Shown: positions 9,434 to 16,703 of the stretch, piece by piece
Numbering within the stretch: position 1 is the stretch's first letter
Layout: each line of letters opens with the position of its first letter
Source: Streptomyces sp. Mut1
Lineage (GTDB): Bacteria; Actinomycetota; Actinomycetes; Streptomycetales; Streptomycetaceae
Assembly (NCBI RefSeq): GCF_030719295.1
Contig: NZ_CP120997.1
Location: 6,830,001-6,894,000, forward strand
Direction: 5' to 3'
DNA: 64,000 bases
Translations under genes and position numbers: made by a program
The notes under the pieces: generated by a model
Seen by the model: the letters and a program-made list of their open reading frames with translations, nothing else
The model's database searches: none
Told to the model about the DNA's origin: nothing

Positions 9434-10435
9434 ATGTACATCCCGTCCGCCGACCGCTACGCGAACATGCCCTACCGGCGCACCGGGCGCAGCGGCCTGA
9501 AGCTGCCGGCCCTCTCGCTCGGCCTGTGGCACAACTTCGGCGGGGACCGGACACCGCGGACACAGGGCGAGATCCTGCGCCGGGCCTTCGACCTCGGTAT
9601 CACCCACTTCGACCTGGCCAACAACTACGGCCCGCCGCCCGGCTCCGCCGAGAGCGCGATGGGCCGCGCCCTGGCGACGGACTTCGCCGCCCACCGCGAC
9701 GAGATCATCGTCTCCACCAAGGCCGGCTACCTGATGTGGGACGGCCCGTACGGCGAATGGGGCTCGCGCAAGAACCTCCTCGCCTCGCTGGACCAGAGCC
9801 TCACCCGGCTCGGCCTGGACTACGTCGACATCTTCTACTCCCACCGGCCCGACCCCGAGACCCCGCTCGAAGAGACCATGGGCGCCCTCCACACGGCGGT
9901 GCGGCAGGGCAAGGCGCTCTACGTCGGTGTCTCCAACTACTCGCCCGAGCAGACCCGCGAGGCCGCGCGGATTCTGAAGGACCTCGGCACCCCGCTCCTC
10001 ATCCACCAGCCGCGCTACTCGATGCTCGACCGCTGGGTCGAGGACGGCCTGCTCACGGCCCTGGACGAGCTGGGCGCCGGCTCCATCGCCTACTCCCCGC
10101 TGGAGCAGGGCATCCTCTCCGACCGCTACCTCCACGGCATCCCGGAGGGCTCCCGCGCCGCGGGCAGCAGCCCCTTCCTGTCGGCCGACGCGGTCACCCC
10201 CGACCTGGTGGCGCGGCTGCGCGAACTGAACGAACTGGCCTCCGCGCGCGGCCAGTCCCTCGCCCAGATGGCCCTGGCCTGGGTGCTGCGCGGCGGCCGC
10301 GTCACCTCCGCCGTGGTCGGCGCGAGCAGCGTCGCCCAGCTGGAGAACAGCGTCGAGGCCGTGCGCAACCTGGAGTTCACCGACAAGGAACTCGGCCGGA
10401 TCGAGAAGCTGCTGAAGGGCGCCAAGCGGCGCTGA
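9434..10435 (+). CDS. Aldo/keto reductase, MgrA/YghZ-like
   Basis: A 333-residue TIM-barrel oxidoreductase. The N-terminus (MYIPSADRYANMPYRRTGRSG) and the segment NNYGPPPGSAE with catalytic Tyr are characteristic of the YghZ (L-glyceraldehyde 3-phosphate reductase)/Kv-beta branch; TKAGY supplies the catalytic Lys, and the NADPH site is the C-terminal segment VVGASSVAQLENS. The likely reaction is NADPH-dependent reduction of small aldehydes such as methylglyoxal or L-glyceraldehyde phosphate. Start ATG 9434 follows GGAG at proper spacing. It is divergent from, and likely controlled by, the adjacent LysR protein. Confidence 0.88.
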   Translation: MYIPSADRYANMPYRRTGRSGLKLPALSLGLWHNFGGDRTPRTQGEILRRAFDLGITHFDLANNYGPPPGSAESAMGRALATDFAAHRDEIIVSTKAGYLMWDGPYGEWGSRKNLLASLDQSLTRLGLDYVDIFYSHRPDPETPLEETMGALHTAVRQGKALYVGVSNYSPEQTREAARILKDLGTPLLIHQPRYSMLDRWVEDGLLTALDELGAGSIAYSPLEQGILSDRYLHGIPEGSRAAGSSPFLSADAVTPDLVARLRELNELASARGQSLAQMALAWVLRGGRVTSAVVGASSVAQLENSVEAVRNLEFTDKELGRIEKLLKGAKRR

Positions 10436-10446
10436 GGCTCCGGCGC

Positions 10447-10474
10447 CCCCGGCGGTCCGCACCGGCCGCCGGGG
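10447..10474 (+). terminator. Hairpin after the aldo/keto reductase gene
   Basis: CCCCGGCGG (10447-10455) pairs with CCGCCGGGG (10466-10474), a 9-bp stem 12 nt after the stop codon. It separates the reductase from the downstream peptidase operon. Confidence 0.55.
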
Positions 10475-10535
10475 CCGTCATTGGAATGGACCTGTGGAGG
10501 TCCCGGCAGCCCTGGCCTGCGCGTTCTGCGGCGCG

Positions 10536-10541
10536 TACCGT
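10536..10541 (+). promoter_or_regulatory. -10 element of the peptidase operon (near-leaderless)
   Basis: TACCGT lies 8 nt before the ATG at 10550, where no Shine-Dalgarno sequence exists. Transcription starting about 7 nt downstream would give a leader of 0-1 nt. Confidence 0.4.
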
Positions 10542-10549
10542 GTTGCCGC

Positions 10550-11383
10550 ATGAAGATCCTCGTCAGCGCAGACATGGAAGGCGCCACCGGCGTGACCTGG
10601 CCGGCCGATGTGCTGCCCGGCACGCCGCAGTGGGAGCGGTGCCGCTCCCTGTTCACCTCCGACGTCAACGCCGCCGCCCTCGGCTTCTACGACGGGGGAG
10701 CGGACGAGGTGCTGATCAACGAGGCCCACTGGACCATGCGCAACCTCCTGCTGGAGAAGCTGGACGACCGCGTCCAGATGCTCACCGGCAAGCACAAGTC
10801 GCTCAGCATGGTCGAGGGCATCCAGCACGGGGACGTCGACGCCGTCGCCTTCATCGGCTACCACACGGGCGCCGGCACGGAAGGCGTCCTCGCCCACACC
10901 TACCTCGCCAACTCCATCACCGGGGTCTGGCTGAACGGGGTCCGGGCGAGCGAGGGGCTGCTCAACGCCCATGTCGCCGCCGAGTACGGCGTCCCCGTCG
11001 TCCTCGTCACCGGGGACGACCTGACCTGCGTGGACGCCGAGGGGTACGCCCCCGACGCGCGGAAGGTCGCCGTCAAGGACCACGTGTCGCGCTACGCCGC
11101 CGTCTGCCGCACCCCCGCCCGCACCGCCGCCGACATCCGGGCCGCCGCCCAGCAGGCCGTCCCGCTGGCCGGCCGGTACCCGCCGGTCGAGGGCGGCCCG
11201 TTCACCGTTGAGCTGGAGTTCGACGCCGAGCACCTGGCCGCGGCGGCCACCGTCGTCCCCGGTGTCGGGCCGAGCGGCGAGAGGCGTGTCGCGTACACCA
11301 GCGCGACGATGTACGAAGGTATCCGCACGTTCAAGGCGGTGACGACGATCGTGTCGGCCGCCGTGGAGGAACAGTATGGCTGA
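10550..11383 (+). CDS. D-aminopeptidase, M55 (DppA) family
   Basis: A 277-residue metallopeptidase beginning MKILVSADMEGATGV; the Asp and Glu of SADMEG are the first zinc ligands of the family. Further ligand regions are visible at NEAHWTMRNLL and FIGYHTGAG. M55 enzymes such as Bacillus DppA remove N-terminal D-amino acids (D-Ala-D-Ala, D-Ala-Gly-Gly) as cytosolic decameric, zinc-dependent peptidases. It is the first gene of a four-peptidase operon and overlaps the next gene by 8 bp. No signal peptide is seen, so substrates must be imported. The start is ATG 10550. Confidence 0.88.
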   Translation: MKILVSADMEGATGVTWPADVLPGTPQWERCRSLFTSDVNAAALGFYDGGADEVLINEAHWTMRNLLLEKLDDRVQMLTGKHKSLSMVEGIQHGDVDAVAFIGYHTGAGTEGVLAHTYLANSITGVWLNGVRASEGLLNAHVAAEYGVPVVLVTGDDLTCVDAEGYAPDARKVAVKDHVSRYAAVCRTPARTAADIRAAAQQAVPLAGRYPPVEGGPFTVELEFDAEHLAAAATVVPGVGPSGERRVAYTSATMYEGIRTFKAVTTIVSAAVEEQYG

Positions 11384-12719
11384 GGCCCCCGCCCCCCAGG
11401 ACTCCGTCGACGGCCTCGCGCTCGACGAATCGGTGACGTTCACCTCCGAACTGATCCGCATCGACACCACCAACCGGGGCGACGGCGACTGCCGCGAACG
11501 CCCCGCCGCCGAGTACGTCGCCGAGCGCCTCGCCGCCACCGGACTCGAACCCGCGCTCCTGGAGCGCACCCCCGGCCGCACCAACGTGGTCGCCCGGATT
11601 CCCGGCACCGACCCCAGCGCCCCCGCGCTCCTGGTCCACGGCCATCTGGACGTGGTGCCCGCCGAGGCCGCCGACTGGACCGTGCACCCCTTCTCCGGCG
11701 AGGTGCGCGACGGCACCGTCTGGGGGCGCGGTGCCATCGACATGAAGAACATGGACGCGATGGTCCTGGCCGTCGTCCGGTACTGGGCACGGGCCGGCAT
11801 CCGCCCCCGCCGCGACATCGTGATCGCGTACACCGCCGACGAGGAGGCCAGCGCCGACGACGGCTCCGGCTTCCTCGCCGACCAGCACGCCGCCCTCTTC
11901 GAAGGGTGTACGGAGGGCATCAGCGAATCCGGCGCCTTCACCTTCCACGCCGGGCCCCACATGCCGCTCTACCCCATCGCGGCCGGCGAGCGCGGCACCG
12001 GATGGCTCAAGCTCACCGCCCACGGAAAGGCCGGCCACGGCTCCAAGGTCAACCGGGCCAACGCCGTCAGCGCGGTCGCCGCCGCCGTCGCCCGTATCGG
12101 CCAGCACGAGTGGCCGGTCCGCCTCACCCCGACGGTCCGCGCGGCCCTCACCGAGATCGCCGCACTCCACGGCATCCATCCCGATCTCGACGCCCCCGGC
12201 TTCGACGTCGACGAACTCCTCGGCAAGATCGGGCCTGCCGCCGCCCTCGTCGCCCCGACCGTCCGCAACAGCTCCAACCCGACGATGCTGGAGGCCGGTT
12301 ACAAGGTCAACGTCATCCCGGGCCACGCCACCGCCTACATCGACGGGCGGACCGTCCCCGGCGGCGAGGAGGAGTTCCGGACCACGCTGGACCGGCTCAC
12401 CGGGCCCACGGTCGACTGGGAGTTCCACCACCAGGAGGTCGCGCTCCAGGCCCCCGTCGACTCACCCACGTACGCCAAACTCCGGGCCGCCATCGAGCGG
12501 TTCGACCCCGAGGGGCACGTCGTGCCGTACTGCATGTCGGGCGGCACCGACGCCAAGCAGTTCTCCCGGCTCGGCATCACCGGGTACGGATTCTCGCCGC
12601 TGAAACTGCCCGTCGGCTTCGACTACCAGGCCCTCTTCCACGGTGTGGACGAGCGCGTCCCCGTCGACGCCCTGCACTTCGGCGTCCGGGTCCTGGACCA
12701 CTATCTGCGCACCGCCTGA
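11376..12719 (+). CDS. M20/M25/M40 family metallopeptidase
   Basis: A 447-residue dinuclear zinc peptidase. LVHGHLDVVPA carries the first metal His and catalytic Asp; GAIDMKNM contains the bridging Asp; YTADEEAS provides the general-base Glu and a metal Glu. A dimerisation/lid insertion occupies about residues 200-340. Members hydrolyse dipeptides or deacylate N-acyl amino acids. It starts with ATG 11376 inside the last codons of the M55 gene, so translation is coupled; 24 bp separate it from the following S9 gene. It is cytosolic as judged by the absence of a signal peptide. Confidence 0.88.
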   Translation: MAEAPAPQDSVDGLALDESVTFTSELIRIDTTNRGDGDCRERPAAEYVAERLAATGLEPALLERTPGRTNVVARIPGTDPSAPALLVHGHLDVVPAEAADWTVHPFSGEVRDGTVWGRGAIDMKNMDAMVLAVVRYWARAGIRPRRDIVIAYTADEEASADDGSGFLADQHAALFEGCTEGISESGAFTFHAGPHMPLYPIAAGERGTGWLKLTAHGKAGHGSKVNRANAVSAVAAAVARIGQHEWPVRLTPTVRAALTEIAALHGIHPDLDAPGFDVDELLGKIGPAAALVAPTVRNSSNPTMLEAGYKVNVIPGHATAYIDGRTVPGGEEEFRTTLDRLTGPTVDWEFHHQEVALQAPVDSPTYAKLRAAIERFDPEGHVVPYCMSGGTDAKQFSRLGITGYGFSPLKLPVGFDYQALFHGVDERVPVDALHFGVRVLDHYLRTA

Positions 12720-12743
12720 ACCCGTCGGGGGAGACTCACACAC

Positions 12744-14732
12744 ATGGCATCCACACAGGCCCACGGAAGCTGGCCCTCGCCGATCGACGCCGCGCTGGCC
12801 GCGTCCCACGACGGCCGTCCCGAGTACGCCGGCGCGGTCGGCGACGAGCTGTGGTGGACGGAACCGCGCCCGGCCGAAGCCGGCCGGCGCGCCCTGGTCC
12901 GCCGGACGGTGGACGGCACCACCACCGAACTGCCCGCCCCCTGGAACGTCCGCAGCCGCGTCATCGAATACGGCGGACAGCCCTGGGCCGGCACCGGACG
13001 GGCCGAGGGCGGCCCGCTGATCGTCTTCGTCCACTTCGACGACCAGCGGCTGTACGCCTACGAGCCCGACGGCGCCCGCGAGCCGTGGCCGCTCACCCCC
13101 GTCTCCGCGGTCGGCGGCGGACTGCGCTGGGTCGACCCGCGCCTGCACCCGGACCGGGGCCCGGCCGGTGAGGTCTGGTGCGTCCTGGAGGAGTTCACCG
13201 GCGACGCGCCCACCGAACTGCGCCGCGTCATCGCCGCCGTACCACTGGACGGATCGGCGGCCGGCGACCGGTCCGCCGTACGCGAACTCAGCCCGGAGCG
13301 GCACCGGTTCGTCACCGGGCCGGAGGTCTCGCCCGACGGACGGCGCGCCGCCTGGATCGGCTGGGACCACCCGCTCATGCCCTGGGACGGCACCGAGGTG
13401 GTGGTCGCCGACATCGCGGAGGACGGCACCTTCCACGGCGCCCGCACCCTCGCCGGCGGCCCCGACGAGTCCGTGCCGCAGATCCAGTGGACGGCGGACG
13501 GGCACCTGCTCCTGGCGAGCGACCGCGGCGGCTGGTGGAATCTCTACCGCCTCGCCCCGGACGGCGGCGAGCCGGTCGCGCTGTGCCCCCGCGAGGAGGA
13601 GTTCGCCGCCGGGCTGTGGAAGGTCGGGCTCGTCTGGTTCCGCCCCCTGGAGAACGGGCTGATCGCCACCCTCCACGGCAGGGGCACCACGACGCTCGGC
13701 ATCCTCGACCCGGAGACCGGGGACCTGGTGGACATCGCCGGACCCTGGACCGAGTGGGCCCCCACCCTCACCGTGCAGGGCAGCCGGGTCGTCGGCGTCG
13801 CCGCGAGCCCGCACAGCGCGTACGAGATCGTGGAGCTGGACACGGCGACCGGGCACACCCGGATCATCGGCGCCCCGCACGAGGACGCGATCGACCCCGC
13901 GTACTACCCCGAGCCCGTCGTCCGCACCTTCACCGGACCCGGCGGACGCGAGATCCACGCCCAGGTCTACCCGCCGCGCAACCCCGACCGCACCGGCCCC
14001 GACGGCGAGCTGCCGCCCTACGTGGTGTGGGCCCACGGCGGCCCCACCAGCCATGCCGGCCTCGTCCTCGACCTGGAGATCGCCTACTTCACCTCACGCG
14101 GCATCGGTGTCGCCGAGGTCAACTACGGCGGCTCCACCGGATACGGCAGGGCCTACCGCAACCGGCTGCGCGAGCAGTGGGGCGTCGTGGACGTGGAGGA
14201 CTGCGCCGCCGTCGCCGGGGCGCTCGCGGCCGAAGGCACCGCCGATCCGCGACGGCTCGCCGTCCGGGGCGGCAGCGCCGGAGGCTGGACCACCGCCGCC
14301 TCGCTGACCGGCACCGATGTCTACGCCTGCGGCACCATCATCTACCCCATCCTCGACCTCACCGGCTGGGGCACCGACGAGACCCACGACTTCGAGTCCC
14401 GCTACCTGGAGTCGCTGGTGGGACCGCTCGCCGAGGTCCCCGAGCGCTACCGCGAACGCTCCCCGGTGACCCGCACCGACCGGCTCACCGCGCCGTTCCT
14501 GCTGCTCCAGGGCGAGGACGACCCGATCTGCCCGCCCGTGCAGTGCGAGCGGTTCCTCGCCGCCGTCGAGGGGCGCGGCATCCCGCACGCCTACCGCACC
14601 TACCCGGGCGAGGGCCACGGATTCCGGCGCGCCGACACCATGATCGACGCGATCGAGTCGGAACTCTCCCTGTATGCCCAGGTGTTCGGCTTCGATCGCC
14701 CGGACGTGGTTTCCCTGGAGCTGAGGAAGTGA
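12744..14732 (+). CDS. S9 family prolyl oligopeptidase / acylaminoacyl-peptidase-like
   Basis: A 662-residue serine peptidase with an N-terminal beta-propeller (about residues 15-390) and a C-terminal alpha/beta-hydrolase domain. The nucleophile Ser is in RGGSAGGW, the acid Asp in LLQGEDDP and the His in PGEGHGF, complete and in normal order. The propeller limits substrates to short peptides. It lacks a signal sequence, so it is probably a cytosolic oligopeptidase. The ATG at 12744 follows GGGGGAG. The stop overlaps the GTG of the next gene (GTGA). Confidence 0.88.
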   Translation: MASTQAHGSWPSPIDAALAASHDGRPEYAGAVGDELWWTEPRPAEAGRRALVRRTVDGTTTELPAPWNVRSRVIEYGGQPWAGTGRAEGGPLIVFVHFDDQRLYAYEPDGAREPWPLTPVSAVGGGLRWVDPRLHPDRGPAGEVWCVLEEFTGDAPTELRRVIAAVPLDGSAAGDRSAVRELSPERHRFVTGPEVSPDGRRAAWIGWDHPLMPWDGTEVVVADIAEDGTFHGARTLAGGPDESVPQIQWTADGHLLLASDRGGWWNLYRLAPDGGEPVALCPREEEFAAGLWKVGLVWFRPLENGLIATLHGRGTTTLGILDPETGDLVDIAGPWTEWAPTLTVQGSRVVGVAASPHSAYEIVELDTATGHTRIIGAPHEDAIDPAYYPEPVVRTFTGPGGREIHAQVYPPRNPDRTGPDGELPPYVVWAHGGPTSHAGLVLDLEIAYFTSRGIGVAEVNYGGSTGYGRAYRNRLREQWGVVDVEDCAAVAGALAAEGTADPRRLAVRGGSAGGWTTAASLTGTDVYACGTIIYPILDLTGWGTDETHDFESRYLESLVGPLAEVPERYRERSPVTRTDRLTAPFLLLQGEDDPICPPVQCERFLAAVEGRGIPHAYRTYPGEGHGFRRADTMIDAIESELSLYAQVFGFDRPDVVSLELRK

Positions 14733-15673
14733 CCCTCGCCCCGCTGACCCGCCCCGCCCGGCTGCGCACGGGCGCCAGGGTCGCCGTCGTGTCCCCGAGC
14801 GGACCCGTGCCCGCCGACCGCCTGGAACCCGGACTCGACATCCTGCGCGGCTGGGGTCTCGACCCCGTGCCGATGCCCCATGTGCTCGACGTGCGCCGGG
14901 AGTTGGACTACCTCGCCGGTACGGACGAGGGGCGTGCCCGGGACCTCGGCGACGCCTGGTGCGACCCGTCCGTCGAGGCGGTGATCTGCGCGCGGGGCGG
15001 CTACGGGGCGCATCGCATGGTCGACCTGGTGGACTGGGCGGCGGTGCGCCAGGCCGGGCCCAAGGTGTTCGTCGGCTACAGCGACATCACCGCGCTCCAC
15101 GAGGCGTTCGCGCTGCGGGCCGGGTTCGCCACCCTGCACGGGCCCATGGCGGGGACGGAGGCCTTCCTCAAGGACCCGCGCACCCAGGAGTCCCTGCGGG
15201 CCACCCTGTTCGAGCCGGAGACCGTGCGGACACTCGGGCTTGAGGATGCGCGGGCGCTCGTCCCCGGCCGGGCGCGCGGCATCACGTACGGCGGCTGTGT
15301 CAGCCTGCTCGCCGCCGGCCTCGGCACCCCGGATGCCCGTGCCTCGGCCCGGGGCGGGCTGCTCGTCATCGAGGACACCACCGAGGACCCGTACAGCCTC
15401 GACCGCATCCTCACCCAGCTGCTGCGGGCCGGGGCGCTCGACGGCGTCGCCGGGGTGGCCTGCGGGTCCTGGGCGGGGTGCGGACCGTACGAGAAGGTGC
15501 GGGCGGTGCTCGCGGACCGGCTCGGGGCGCTGGGTGTCCCGGTCGTCGAGGAGCTCGGCTTCGGGCACGGACCGACCGGGCTGACCATTCCGCTCGGCGT
15601 GCCGGCGGTGCTCGACGCCCCCGCGGACGGCGGCCCGGCCACCCTCACGGCCGAGGTGCCCGCCCTGCTCTGA
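14729..15673 (+). CDS. S66 family peptidase (LD-carboxypeptidase)
   Basis: A 314-residue protein of the LdcA/MccF family. The N-terminal domain has RVAVVSPSGPV and CARGGYGAHRM; GYSDIT contains the nucleophilic Ser, IEDTTEDPY the catalytic Glu and FGHGPTG the catalytic His, so the Ser-Glu-His triad is complete. LD-carboxypeptidases remove the terminal D-Ala from murein tetrapeptides during recycling; MccF relatives cleave acyl-sulfamoyl adenylates. GTG at 14729 overlaps the S9 stop codon by 4 bp, so translation is coupled. It is the last gene of the peptidase operon. Confidence 0.87.
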   Translation: MTLAPLTRPARLRTGARVAVVSPSGPVPADRLEPGLDILRGWGLDPVPMPHVLDVRRELDYLAGTDEGRARDLGDAWCDPSVEAVICARGGYGAHRMVDLVDWAAVRQAGPKVFVGYSDITALHEAFALRAGFATLHGPMAGTEAFLKDPRTQESLRATLFEPETVRTLGLEDARALVPGRARGITYGGCVSLLAAGLGTPDARASARGGLLVIEDTTEDPYSLDRILTQLLRAGALDGVAGVACGSWAGCGPYEKVRAVLADRLGALGVPVVEELGFGHGPTGLTIPLGVPAVLDAPADGGPATLTAEVPALL

Positions 15674-15806
15674 GCGGTCGCGCGGCGCCGCCGCTCCCAC
15701 CGCCCCGTCACCCGAATGGTCGAGCATCAGTGCCTGCCGGGGCGGCGGCGGAGCCATCCTGGAGCCCCGGGCGACGGCCGTACCGGGGCCGGGAAAGGGG
15801 CTGCTC

Positions 15807-16046
15807 ATGAGTCCGAAGGACGTGTCGAGCAGCGGGAAGAGCGGCAGCGGGGCGTTCACCCCCGGCCGCATTCTGGTCCTCGTCATCGCGGTTCTGTCGG
15901 TCGTGTTCATCGCCGAGAACACGAAGGACGTCAAGGTCCGCCTCATCGTTCCGCTGGTGACCGCGCCGCTCTACGTGTGGCTGGTCGTGATGTTCGTGGC
16001 GGGCATGGCGTGCGGCGCCTACCTCTTCCGCAGGCGGCCCAAGTAG
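15807..16046 (+). CDS. Small LapA-domain (DUF1049) membrane protein
   Basis: A 79-residue protein with two hydrophobic helices (about 23-38 and 52-72) joined by a short charged segment, ENTKDVKVRLI, and ending in a basic cytosolic tail (YLFRRRPK). This is the LapA/DUF1049 pattern: FIAENTKxVxVxF between two helices. In proteobacteria LapA helps lipopolysaccharide assembly; in Gram-positive bacteria the function is unknown. ATG 15807 is preceded by GGGAAAGGGG. A strong hairpin follows. Confidence 0.8.
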   Translation: MSPKDVSSSGKSGSGAFTPGRILVLVIAVLSVVFIAENTKDVKVRLIVPLVTAPLYVWLVVMFVAGMACGAYLFRRRPK

Positions 16047-16060
16047 GGCCGGTGCGCGCG

Positions 16061-16104
16061 GCGGCCGTGCGGGCAGGGCTCACGGGCCCGGCCCGCACGG
16101 CCGC
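16061..16104 (+). terminator. Hairpin after the LapA-domain gene
   Basis: GCGGCCGTGCGGGC (16061-16074) pairs perfectly with GCCCGCACGGCCGC (16091-16104), 14 bp, starting 14 nt after the stop codon. The right arm ends 2 nt before the -10 box of the following GNAT gene. Confidence 0.75.
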
Positions 16105-16106
16105 TC

Positions 16107-16112
16107 TACGCT
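16107..16112 (+). promoter_or_regulatory. -10 element of the GNAT gene (leaderless)
   Basis: TACGCT is followed by exactly 6 nt and then the ATG at 16119. No Shine-Dalgarno sequence fits in between, so transcription probably begins at the A of the start codon. Confidence 0.5.
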
Positions 16113-16118
16113 GGAACG

Positions 16119-16673
16119 ATGTCCGACACCAGCTACCTGGCCGAGGGGCCGCGCACCGCGATCCGCCCCTTCACGCCCGCCGACGCCGGCGAGTTCACCA
16201 CCCGGGCCCGGGAGAGCGGCCGGCTGCACCGCCCCTGGCTGTTCCCGCCCACCGCCCCCGACGCGTACGCCGCTTACGCGGGCGCGCTCATCGACGATCC
16301 GACGCGGGCCGGCTTCCTCGTGTGCGAACGGCACGGGCCGCACGATCCGGCCGACGGCGCGATCGCCGGGTTCATCAACATCAACAACATCGTCGCCGGA
16401 GCCTTTCGCTGCGGCGCGCTCGGCTACGGCGTCTTCGCGCACGCGGCCGGGCGCGGCCTCATGAGCGAGGGCCTCGGCCTCGTCCTGGACCGCGCCTTCG
16501 GCCCGCTCGGGCTGCACCGCCTGGAAGCCAACATCCAGCCGGGCAACGAGGGTTCGATCGCCCTGGTCCGCCGGGCCGGATTCCGGCGCGAGGGCTACTC
16601 ACCGGACTTCCTCCACATCGACGGCGCCTGGCGCGACCACGAACGCTGGGCGATCACCGCCGAGATGCGCTGA
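16119..16673 (+). CDS. GNAT acetyltransferase, RimJ/RimL type
   Basis: A 184-residue N-acetyltransferase. The region ALGYGVFAHAAGRGLMSEG holds the acetyl-CoA pyrophosphate loop (GRGLMS), and LHRLEANIQPGNEGSIALV is the signature of the RimJ/RimL branch that acetylates protein N-termini or small amines. The substrate cannot be read from sequence. The start is ATG 16119, immediately after a -10 hexamer, so the transcript looks leaderless. It converges on the transketolase gene. Confidence 0.85.
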   Translation: MSDTSYLAEGPRTAIRPFTPADAGEFTTRARESGRLHRPWLFPPTAPDAYAAYAGALIDDPTRAGFLVCERHGPHDPADGAIAGFININNIVAGAFRCGALGYGVFAHAAGRGLMSEGLGLVLDRAFGPLGLHRLEANIQPGNEGSIALVRRAGFRREGYSPDFLHIDGAWRDHERWAITAEMR

Positions 16674-16683
16674 CCCCGCGCAC

Positions 16684-16701
16684 CCCGGCGACGTTGCCGG
16701 G
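16684..16701. terminator. Short hairpin between GNAT and transketolase genes
   Basis: CCCGGC (16684-16689) pairs with GCCGGG (16696-16701), with inner G-T and A-T pairs possible. It lies between two convergent stop codons and could serve both strands; the stem is short. Confidence 0.4.
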
Positions 16702-16703
16702 CC

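Noticed and set aside
10447..15673. Treating the peptidase cluster as a biosynthetic (microcin-resistance MccF) locus
   Set aside because: The S66 protein could be MccF-like, but no nucleotide-peptide biosynthesis genes are present; murein or peptide catabolism explains all four genes more simply.
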